Of a stretch of DNA of 41,287 nucleotides, positions 9,084-16,874 are shown piece after piece. The translations under genes were made by a program, and so were the position numbers. The stretch is taken from contig JAJDNF010000026.1 in NCBI GenBank assembly GCA_022340805.1, forward strand, positions 1 to 41,287. The letters run 5' to 3'. Below the pieces are notes generated by a model. The model had not been told where the DNA came from. It ran no database searches and saw only the letters and a list, made by a program, of their open reading frames with translations. The number at the start of each line of letters is the position of its first letter. Position 1 is the first letter of the stretch. This DNA comes from Chromatiaceae bacterium. Lineage in GTDB: Bacteria; Pseudomonadota; Gammaproteobacteria; Chromatiales; Chromatiaceae.

Positions 9084-9110
9084 CGACCCTGCGGCGATGC
9101 TGTGGGGTCG
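9084..9110 (+). other. Hairpin between hfq and hflX
   Basis: CGACCC (9084-9089) pairs with GGGTCG (9105-9110) around a 15-base GC-rich loop. The following bases (CTTGTGTCTG) are not a T-run, so this is at best a weak attenuator or a 3'-end stabiliser of hfq mRNA. Confidence 0.3.
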
Positions 9111-9144
9111 CTTGTGTCTGCACCGGTGAGATTGAATCAGCAGC

Positions 9145-10455
9145 ATGTTTGAACGTCCCCAGAGCGGCGAAAAGGCGATCCTGGTCCATGTCAGTCTGTA
9201 CGGCCCGGCAGACCCGGACGAACTGCAGGAATTCACTGAACTGGCCCGGTCGGCCGGCGCGGAACCGCTGACCCTGGTGGGTTCGCAGCGCCAGGTGCCG
9301 GATTCGCGCCTGTACATCGGCAGCGGCAAGGCCGAGGAGATCCACCAGCTGGTCGCGACGCTGGGCGCCGAGCTGGTGATCTTCGACAATGCTCTTTCCC
9401 CCAGCCAGGAACGCAACCTCGAGGCGCTGTTCGAATGCCGGGTGCTCGATCGCACCGGCCTGATCCTGGATATTTTCGCCCAGCGCGCGCGCTCGCATGA
9501 AGGCAAGCTGCAGGTCGAGCTGGCGCAGCTGCGCCACCTGTCGACCCGCCTGGTGCGCGGTTGGACCCACCTCGAGCGCCAGAAGGGCGGTATCGGCCTG
9601 CGCGGTCCGGGTGAGACCCAGCTCGAGACCGACCGCCGGCTGCTCAACCAGCGGATCGACCAGATCGGGCGGCGCCTGGCGCGGGTCGACAGCCAGCGCG
9701 AGCAGGGCCGACGTTCGCGGCGGCGCAACGAGATACCAACGGTGTCGCTGGTCGGCTACACGAACGCCGGCAAGTCGACGCTCTTCAACCGCCTCACCGA
9801 GGCCGGCGTATACGCCCGGGACCAGCTGTTCGCGACCCTGGATCCGACGCTGCGGCGCGTGGAGCTGCGCGACGGAGCCGGTTTGATCCTCGCCGATACC
9901 GTGGGTTTCGTGTCGCGCCTGCCACACGAACTGGTTGCGGCGTTCAAGTCGACGCTGCAGGAAACCGTCGAGGCCGATCTGCTGTTGCACGTGATCGATG
10001 CACACAGCCCCCAGCGCGCCGAACAGGTCGCCGAGGTCGAGGACGTGCTGGCGCAGATCGGCGCGCAGGCGGTGCCGTGCATCGAGGTCTACAACAAGAT
10101 CGACCTTATGCCGGACGCTCCGCCACGCGTCGAATATGGCGCCGAGGGCGAGCCGCTGCGGGTGTGGCTGTCGGCGGTCAGCGGGGCCGGCATCGACGAC
10201 CTGCTCGACGCGCTGACCCAGTGGTTTCACAACGACGTGGTCAATTCACACCTGTTGCTCGGTCCCGCCGATGGTCGGCTGCGCGCACTGTTGTTCGAAC
10301 AGGGTGCGATTCTGCACGAAAACCACGGTAAGGACGGGGGTTGGGAGCTGGACGTGGCGCTCAGACGCCGCGACTATGAGCGCCTGAAGAAGCACGAACC
10401 CCGGCTTGCCGAGCAGTGGCGGGACAACCCCGAGGTGGCGCGCGATGTCGGATGA
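9145..10455 (+). CDS. hflX: Ribosome-associated GTPase HflX
   Basis: 436 residues. The N-terminal HflX nucleotide-binding domain (about 10-115) is followed by a helical arm with the signature GLRGPGETQLETDRR (151-165). The G domain (about 197-365) has G1 GYTNAGKST (204-212), G3 DTVGF (251-255) and G4 NKID. The family splits stalled or heat-damaged 70S ribosomes and can rescue rRNA. It sits between hfq and hflK, the standard order; 83 bp to hflK includes a TTAGAAT that could be a -10 element. Confidence 0.96.
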   Translation: MFERPQSGEKAILVHVSLYGPADPDELQEFTELARSAGAEPLTLVGSQRQVPDSRLYIGSGKAEEIHQLVATLGAELVIFDNALSPSQERNLEALFECRVLDRTGLILDIFAQRARSHEGKLQVELAQLRHLSTRLVRGWTHLERQKGGIGLRGPGETQLETDRRLLNQRIDQIGRRLARVDSQREQGRRSRRRNEIPTVSLVGYTNAGKSTLFNRLTEAGVYARDQLFATLDPTLRRVELRDGAGLILADTVGFVSRLPHELVAAFKSTLQETVEADLLLHVIDAHSPQRAEQVAEVEDVLAQIGAQAVPCIEVYNKIDLMPDAPPRVEYGAEGEPLRVWLSAVSGAGIDDLLDALTQWFHNDVVNSHLLLGPADGRLRALLFEQGAILHENHGKDGGWELDVALRRRDYERLKKHEPRLAEQWRDNPEVARDVG

Positions 10456-10538
10456 TGTCCTCGGGTGCGGGTCTGTTGTTAGAATCGCCGCGAACAAACG
10501 CCTTCGGGACCGATTGAACCAGTGCACGGGAGTAATGC

Positions 10539-11720
10539 ATGGCCTGGAATGAACCGGGTGGTGGAAACCGCGATCCTTGGAGTAACAAGGGTGGTGATCA
10601 GGGACCGCCAGACCTAGACGAAGTAGTCCGCAAGCTGCAGGAAAAAATGGGCGGCCTATTCGGCGGCAGGCGCCGCGGTGGCGGCGGCGAGGGCGAGGGC
10701 GGCAGCGGCAGTTCGCCGGGTGGCAGTGCCGGCAAGAAGGGTATCGGGGCTATCGTCGCGCTGGTGCTTGTGGCGGTGCTCGGCCTTGAGTCCTTCTACA
10801 TCATCCAGCCGGCCGAGCGCGGCGTGGTCAAGCGCTTTGGCGCCTACCATATAGTCACCGCACCGGGTCCGCATCTGAAGCTGCCGTTCATCGATACGGT
10901 CGACGTGGTCAATGTCGACCAGGTCAACAAGTTCCAGCACCGCGCGCAGATGTTGACCAAGGACGAGAACATCGCGGACGTGACCCTGGAGGTCCAGTTC
11001 CGCATCCAGGATGCGGCGGATTTCCTGTTCCAGGACGCCGATCCGGGCGGCACCATCCACGGTGCGATGGAGTCCAGCCTGCGTGAGGTGATCGGTAAGA
11101 GCCGTCTGGACGACATCATCACCGAGAACCGCAGCGCGATCGCCGTGGCGGTGCAGCAGGGCACCCAGGCGCTGCTTGACCTGTACCGCACTGGCCTGAT
11201 CGTGACCAACGTGAACATCCAGCGGGCCGAGGCGCCCGAGCAGGTGGCCGAGGCCTTTGCCGATGCGATTCGCGCTCGCGAGGACAAGGAGCGCCTGCAG
11301 AACCAGGCCCAGACCTATGCCAACGACGTGGTGCCACGCGCGCGCGGCGAGGCTGCGCGCTTGGTCGAGGATGCGAAGGGTTACAAGGCGAGGGTGGTTG
11401 CCGAGGCCGAGGGTGAGTCACAGCGCTTCCTGGCGCTGCTGCGCGAGTATGAAAAAGCGCCAGGCGTCACGCGCCAGCGTCTGTATCTGGAGACCATGCA
11501 GGATGTGCTGAGGAACACCGGCAAGGTGCTGCTGGACGTCAAGGAGGGCAGCAACCTGACCTACCTGCCGTTGGATCGCATGATCCAGCCCAGCACCCGG
11601 GCCGAGGAATTCAAGGCGCCTGATTCTCCACGGATCGCCCTGCCGCCGACCGGTGAGCAGCGCTCGACGGGTTCGATAAACGATCGTCGCAGTTTCGATC
11701 GCACGCGGAGGGATCGCTAA
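10539..11720 (+). CDS. hflK: FtsH modulator HflK (SPFH protein)
   Basis: 393 residues. A Gly/Asp-rich cytoplasmic N-terminus (about 1-66, with a GGGGEGEGGSGSS stretch) is followed by one membrane helix (about 67-86) and an SPFH/band-7 domain in the periplasm (about 85-270), then a long helical region and a disordered, Ser/Arg-rich tail. HflK and HflC form a large membrane cage around FtsH that limits its access to membrane substrates. The stop and the hflC start overlap by one base (TAATG at 11718-11722), so the two partners are translationally coupled. Confidence 0.95.
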   Translation: MAWNEPGGGNRDPWSNKGGDQGPPDLDEVVRKLQEKMGGLFGGRRRGGGGEGEGGSGSSPGGSAGKKGIGAIVALVLVAVLGLESFYIIQPAERGVVKRFGAYHIVTAPGPHLKLPFIDTVDVVNVDQVNKFQHRAQMLTKDENIADVTLEVQFRIQDAADFLFQDADPGGTIHGAMESSLREVIGKSRLDDIITENRSAIAVAVQQGTQALLDLYRTGLIVTNVNIQRAEAPEQVAEAFADAIRAREDKERLQNQAQTYANDVVPRARGEAARLVEDAKGYKARVVAEAEGESQRFLALLREYEKAPGVTRQRLYLETMQDVLRNTGKVLLDVKEGSNLTYLPLDRMIQPSTRAEEFKAPDSPRIALPPTGEQRSTGSINDRRSFDRTRRDR

Positions 11721-12589
11721 TGAGTTCCGGAAAAGGCATGTTGGCCCTGATCCTGGTCGCGGTACTGGCGGTTGCCGGCGGTTCTTCGATGTTCGTGGTG
11801 CAGGAACAGCAACTCGCCCTGCTGTTGCGGCTTGGTGAGATTGTCGACGCCGATTTCAAGCCCGGGCTGCATTTCAAGGTGCCGCTCATCCAGGACGTGG
11901 TGAAGTTCGACAAGCGTATCCAGACCCTGGATGCGAACCCGGAGCGATTCCTCACGATCGAGAAGAAGTTCGTCGTGGTGAACTCCTACGCCAAGTGGCG
12001 TATCGCGGACGTGGCCCAGTTCTACCGCTCCACACGCGGCAGCGCCGATGCGACGTCGCGTCTGCTGTCGGCGCGGATCAATGCGGCACTGCGTGACGAG
12101 TTCGGCAGGCGTACAGTCCAGGAGGTGGTCTCCGGTGAGCGTGCCGAGATCATGGCCACGCTGGCGCGCAATGCCAATGAGCAGGCTGCAGACCTTGGGG
12201 TCGAGATCGTCGACGTACGCATCAAGCAGATCGATTTTTCTGAGGATATCAGCGAGAACATCTACGAGCGCATGCGCACCGAGCGACACCGGGTGGCGGC
12301 GGAACTCCGTGCACAGGGTGCGGAGGCGGCGGAGCGGATCCAGGCCGACGCGGACCGTCAGCGTATCGAGATCGTCGCCGATGCCTACCGAGAGGCGGAA
12401 ACGCTGCGCGGTGAGGGCGATGCCGGTGCGGCGGATACCTATGCCAAGGCATTCCAGCAGAACGCCGAGTTCTACAGTTTCTGGCGCAGCCTGACTGCCT
12501 ACCGCGATGTCTTTTCCGATGGTGGCAGCATGATGGTGCTGGATCCCAAGTCGGAGTTCTTCCGCTATTTCAATCAAGAGGCCAAATAG
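11720..12589 (+). CDS. hflC: FtsH modulator HflC (SPFH protein)
   Basis: 289 residues. An N-terminal signal anchor (about 6-24) is followed by the SPFH domain (about 22-190) and a helical C-terminus (about 190-285) rich in Ala/Glu/Arg, as in the cage wall of HflKC. It begins one base inside the hflK stop. A 270-bp structured region and an intrinsic terminator follow, so this is the end of the hflX/hflKC transcript. Confidence 0.95.
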   Translation: MSSGKGMLALILVAVLAVAGGSSMFVVQEQQLALLLRLGEIVDADFKPGLHFKVPLIQDVVKFDKRIQTLDANPERFLTIEKKFVVVNSYAKWRIADVAQFYRSTRGSADATSRLLSARINAALRDEFGRRTVQEVVSGERAEIMATLARNANEQAADLGVEIVDVRIKQIDFSEDISENIYERMRTERHRVAAELRAQGAEAAERIQADADRQRIEIVADAYREAETLRGEGDAGAADTYAKAFQQNAEFYSFWRSLTAYRDVFSDGGSMMVLDPKSEFFRYFNQEAK

Positions 12590-12862
12590 CGGCACCGACA
12601 GAGTCCGCTGTACGGCAGAGGACCGGCCGGAGTATTGAACCCCGGCCGCTCCATCGGTGACAGCCTGGCCTGGCAGTCCTGCCACGGGGGCGCGGCCGGC
12701 CCGGCTCCGGACGAGGCCGCCGGTCCGGGCCGTGGACCGCCGATCGCGGCTGTTCCTGCAGGGCGGCCGTTGCAAATGGACAAGGCGCCGCCGATCTGGG
12801 AAAATTTGATGTTCATGGTAGCGCGGGTCTGGCTTGTTCCCGCCGGTTGTCGAATCGAGTAA
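12590..12862 (+). other. Structured GC-rich region between hflC and terminator
   Basis: No convincing gene. Several inverted repeats follow each other: CGGCCGG (12624-12630) with CCGGCCG (12642-12648), GGCCCGG (12698-12704) with CCGGGCC (12725-12731), and a small GCGGG/CCCGC stem near 12825-12845. The region runs straight into an intrinsic terminator. This could be an ordinary 3' untranslated region or a 3'-derived small RNA; no promoter of its own is clear (TTGCAA at about 12773 is a weak -35 candidate). Confidence 0.35.
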
Positions 12863-12863
12863 G

Positions 12864-12888
12864 GCCGGGTAACCATCCCGGCTTTTTT
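12864..12888 (+). terminator. Intrinsic terminator after hflC
   Basis: Perfect stem GCCGGG (12864-12869) / CCCGGC (12877-12882) with a seven-base loop, followed at once by six T residues (12883-12888). It lies 12 bp before the DUF2065 start codon, so hisZ and purA need a promoter near here or read-through. The short distance also makes an attenuator possible. Confidence 0.8.
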
Positions 12889-12900
12889 GTGGATGGAGCG

Positions 12901-13086
12901 ATGTGGCAGGACCTGTGGGCCGCGCTGGCCCTGATGCTGGTGCTTGAGGGTATCCTGCCGTTTGCCAATCCGCGCGGTTTTCGCAACATGATGCGGATGG
13001 TCGGCGATATGGACGACAAGACGCTGCGCAATGGCGGCCTGCTCACCATGCTGGCCGGTCTTGTACTGTTATACCTGGTGCGATAG
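12901..13086 (+). CDS. yjeT: DUF2065 family small membrane protein (YjeT-like)
   Basis: 61 residues, the normal family size. Two membrane helices (about 5-22 and 43-60) flank a conserved polar loop with ANPRGFRNMM. The function is unknown; the family is conserved next to hflC and purA in gammaproteobacteria, as here. The start at 12901 follows GGATGGAG and removes an 18-codon open leader that overlaps the terminator. It ends four bases before hisZ, so the two are probably co-transcribed. Confidence 0.9.
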   Translation: MWQDLWAALALMLVLEGILPFANPRGFRNMMRMVGDMDDKTLRNGGLLTMLAGLVLLYLVR

Positions 13087-13089
13087 CAA

Positions 13090-14274
13090 GTGATCCAAGA
13101 TAACACCTGGTTGTTGCCGGAAGGCATCGACGAACTATTGCCTGCGCAGGCCCGCGCCCTCGAGACGCTGCGCCGCTCGCTGCTGGATGTCTATGCCGGT
13201 TGGGGTTACCAGCTGGTCATGACACCGTTCATCGAATTCCTCGAGTCGCTGCTGACCGGGACCGGCAAGGACCTGGACCTGCAGACGTTCAAGCTCACCG
13301 ACCAGCTAAGTGGGCGGCAGCTGGGTTTGCGGGCGGATATCACACCCCAGGCGGCGCGCATCGACGCGCACCGTCTGCGTCATCAGGCGCCCACCCGGTT
13401 GTGTTACATCGGCAGCGTGTTGCGCACCCGGGCCGATGGTTTCTCCGGTTCGCGCAGTCCGCTGCAGATCGGCGCGGAGTTGTATGGTCATGCCGGCGTC
13501 GAGAGCGATGTCGAGATCGTCTGCCTGATGATGGAGACGCTGCGCCTGGCTGGTCTGAAGGACATCTATCTCGACCTGGGCCACGTTGGGATCTACCGCG
13601 CGCTGGCCGAGGCCGCCGGGTTGACCGACCTGCAGGAGGCGGACCTGTTCGAGGCCCTGCAACGCAAGGCGATCGCCGAAATCGAGGAGCTGCTCGACCG
13701 GTTCGATCTGGACGCGCCGATGCATAGCATGCTGCGTGCCCTGGCGGAGCTAAACGGCGACGACGAGGTGCTGCCGCGCGCACGCGAGCTATTGGCTGGC
13801 GCACCGCCTGCGGTGGCGGCCGCGATCGACTATGTCGAGGCGGTCGCGGCCCAGTTGCGCCGCTGCCAGCCGGACCTGCCGCTGCACTTTGATCTCGCCG
13901 AGCTGCGCGCCTACCACTACCAGACCGGGGTGGTATTCGCCGCGTTCGTACCCGGCGAGGGGCAGGAGGTTGCACGCGGCGGCCGCTATGACGAGATCGG
14001 CGAGGTGTTCGGACGGGCACGGCCCGCGACCGGCTTCAGTGCCGATCTCAAGACCCTGATGCGCCTTCGCAGCCATGCGCCGCAGCCGCTCGCCGACGCA
14101 GTCCTGGCGCCGCATGACGCCGACCCTGGTCTACAGTCCCGGGTCGCCGAGTTGCGCGCCTCCGGCACCGTCGTGATCCGTGAGCTGCCGGGACAGGCCG
14201 GCGATCCCGCGCAGATGGGCTGTGCGTTCCGTTTACAGAAACAGGCCGAGAAGTGGGATGTCGTCCCGCTCTAG
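13090..14274 (+). CDS. hisZ: ATP phosphoribosyltransferase regulatory subunit HisZ
   Basis: 394 residues with a class II aminoacyl-tRNA-synthetase fold derived from HisRS. LLPEGIDELLP is the start of the core; the motif-2-like stretch RLCYIGSVLRTR and motif-3-like RGGRYDEIGEVFG are visible. It does not charge tRNA. It binds the short form of HisG and is needed for the first step of histidine synthesis, so a short-form hisG is expected elsewhere in the genome. The start is a GTG at 13090; no ATG fits. It lies between DUF2065 and purA, the usual place in gammaproteobacteria that use HisZ. Confidence 0.94.
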   Translation: MIQDNTWLLPEGIDELLPAQARALETLRRSLLDVYAGWGYQLVMTPFIEFLESLLTGTGKDLDLQTFKLTDQLSGRQLGLRADITPQAARIDAHRLRHQAPTRLCYIGSVLRTRADGFSGSRSPLQIGAELYGHAGVESDVEIVCLMMETLRLAGLKDIYLDLGHVGIYRALAEAAGLTDLQEADLFEALQRKAIAEIEELLDRFDLDAPMHSMLRALAELNGDDEVLPRARELLAGAPPAVAAAIDYVEAVAAQLRRCQPDLPLHFDLAELRAYHYQTGVVFAAFVPGEGQEVARGGRYDEIGEVFGRARPATGFSADLKTLMRLRSHAPQPLADAVLAPHDADPGLQSRVAELRASGTVVIRELPGQAGDPAQMGCAFRLQKQAEKWDVVPL

Positions 14275-14281
14275 CCGCTAA

Positions 14282-15592
<1,311 letters not shown>

Positions 15593-16012
15593 TCGCGATT
15601 GCGACCACAGCGCGGAATGGCGCCTGCTTAAACGGTCGACCGACATCGAGCGGCATTCCTTGGTGTTCGGCTCGGGGGCTCTATTCTGCCGCAGGGATGC
15701 CGCGGCCGTGCCTCCACGGACGGAGCCACGGTGTCCCGCGGGTCGTTCACGACAGTCCAGGTGGTGGCTATGCGGCGTACTTGTCGGAGGGGCTGACACG
15801 AAGGAGCACAGCGCCGTGTTGCTCTGGTTTTGCCACGCCGCAAGGACGTCGGATCGCAACGGTAGGTGTGAGCACAACCTTGGTGCGGGACCTGGCGGCC
15901 TATACTGGTCAGCAGGGGGCGCTGTTCAGATGTGCTGCCCGCTCGGCCATTGGCCGATGGCGGGCGTCCATCCCGGGCGCCCAGGTCAGACTGCGAACAG
16001 GAAGTCAGTGCG
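15593..16012 (+). other. Intergenic region before the DUF211 cassette
   Basis: 420 bp without a convincing gene. Two sigma-70-like candidates are visible: TTGGTG (15660-15665) with TATTCT (15682-15687), 16 bp apart, and TTGGTG (15880-15885) with TATACT (15901-15906), 15 bp apart. The sequence between them is GC-rich and could fold. It was inspected for the manganese (yybP-ykoY) riboswitch because of the downstream genes, but no match was recognised. Confidence 0.4.
15880..15906 (+). promoter_or_regulatory. Candidate promoter of the DUF211-VIT-ATPase cassette
   Basis: TTGGTG (-35) and TATACT (-10) are separated by 15 bp, about 107 bp before the DUF211 start. The -10 is a strong match; the spacing is slightly short. 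It is the nearest good candidate upstream of three closely packed genes. Confidence 0.4.
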
Positions 16013-16282
16013 ATGGTAGCAGTGAAGAAGCTTGTCCTGGATGTGCTCAAGCCCCATCAGCCGAACGCGCTCGAATTCTCCAGCCGGCTCGCCGAAGTGG
16101 GTGCGGACTACCGCGTGCACCTGACGGTCATCGAAGTGGATGAGCATACCGAGACATTGCGGGTCGTGATCAACGGTCAGACGCTGGATTTCGATGCGAT
16201 CCAGGCTGCGATAAAGACCTTGGGCGGCTCACTGCACAGCATCGACGAGGTCGAGGTGTTCAGTGAGGGTGGTAGCGGCTGA
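16013..16282 (+). CDS. DUF211 family protein
   Basis: 89 residues, the full length of the family. VLDVLKPHQPNALEFSSRLA at the start and GGSLHSIDEVEVF near the end are the typical ends of DUF211 proteins, which are best known from archaea. The pattern of alternating strands and helices is a ferredoxin-like alpha/beta fold. No signal or membrane segment is present, so it is cytosolic. AGGAAG eight bases before the ATG fixes the start. It is followed six bases later by a CCC1/VIT-like membrane protein and then a P-type cation ATPase. A role as metal sensor or regulatory subunit is inferred from this context only; the biochemical function is not established. Confidence 0.85.
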   Translation: MVAVKKLVLDVLKPHQPNALEFSSRLAEVGADYRVHLTVIEVDEHTETLRVVINGQTLDFDAIQAAIKTLGGSLHSIDEVEVFSEGGSG

Positions 16283-16288
16283 TCGCGC

Positions 16289-16873
16289 GTGAACCCGTTA
16301 CAAGAGGCGAGATTTCTGCTGCGGATCACGCGAACGCAGGGCATTGTCCGGCGCTATTTCGTGGTCAACGGATTTGATGGTGCGCTCACCATGCTGGGTT
16401 TGATCACCGGCTTCAGCGTCAGCGCGCCTGCCAGCCCCTCGCTGATCATCAGTGCCTGTCTGGGTGCTGGGATTGCGCTCGGGGTCAGCGGCGTCAGCAG
16501 CGCCTATGTCAGCGAATCGGCCGAGCGGCGACGCGCCCTGGAAGAGCTGCAGATGGCCATGGGGACCGATCTCGGCGACAGCTTTCATGGTCGCGCGGCA
16601 CGTTGGGTGCCGATGCTGATCGCATTGGTAAACGGGCTGGCACCGCTGGTCATCTCGCTGCTGATCTTGATCCCGCTGTGGTTGGCGGAGGCTGGCCTGG
16701 AGCTGCCGTTTGCGCCGCTGTCTGCCTCGATCGCGATCGCACTGCTGCTGATCTTCCTGCTCGGCGTGTTCCTTGGGCGCATCTCCGGCGTGTCGTGGTG
16801 GCTAAGTGGATTCAAGACCCTTCTGATCGCGTTGGTCACCGCCACCCTGATTACGCTGATCGCGGGCGACTGA
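16289..16873 (+). CDS. VIT1/CCC1-like membrane protein (TIGR00267-like)
   Basis: 194 residues. Five membrane segments are expected: about 30-48 (FDGALTMLGLITGFSV), 54-72, 107-127, 142-160 and 170-192. The stretch YFVVNGFDGALTMLGLITGF and the following GVSGVSSAYVSESAERR resemble the first helices of CCC1/VIT iron and manganese transporters (helix 1 contains the conserved DG). After helix 2 comes a charged segment (SESAERRRALEELQ) in the place of the cytoplasmic metal-binding domain, but it is shorter than in true VIT1. The start is a GTG at 16289. The next gene begins one base after its stop codon, so the cassette is almost certainly an operon. Confidence 0.75.
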   Translation: MNPLQEARFLLRITRTQGIVRRYFVVNGFDGALTMLGLITGFSVSAPASPSLIISACLGAGIALGVSGVSSAYVSESAERRRALEELQMAMGTDLGDSFHGRAARWVPMLIALVNGLAPLVISLLILIPLWLAEAGLELPFAPLSASIAIALLLIFLLGVFLGRISGVSWWLSGFKTLLIALVTATLITLIAGD

Positions 16874-16874
16874 G

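Noticed and set aside
9084-9110. Intrinsic terminator after hfq
   Set aside because: The stem is present but there is no T-run, and hfq-hflX co-transcription is usual; kept only as a hairpin.
12800-12862. A tRNA-like look (GGTTGTCGAATC with nearby GC stems)
   Set aside because: No acceptor stem, no proper anticodon arm spacing and no CCA or tRNA ends; taken as chance similarity inside a structured untranslated region.
15593-16012. A manganese (yybP-ykoY) riboswitch before the cation cassette
   Set aside because: Looked for because of the P-type ATPase, but the conserved core bases were not found by eye; a covariance search would decide.
15660-16019. A 119-codon open frame before the DUF211 gene
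   Set aside because: Cys/Trp/Arg-rich composition without domain or ribosome site; it overlaps the likely promoter and runs past the DUF211 start.
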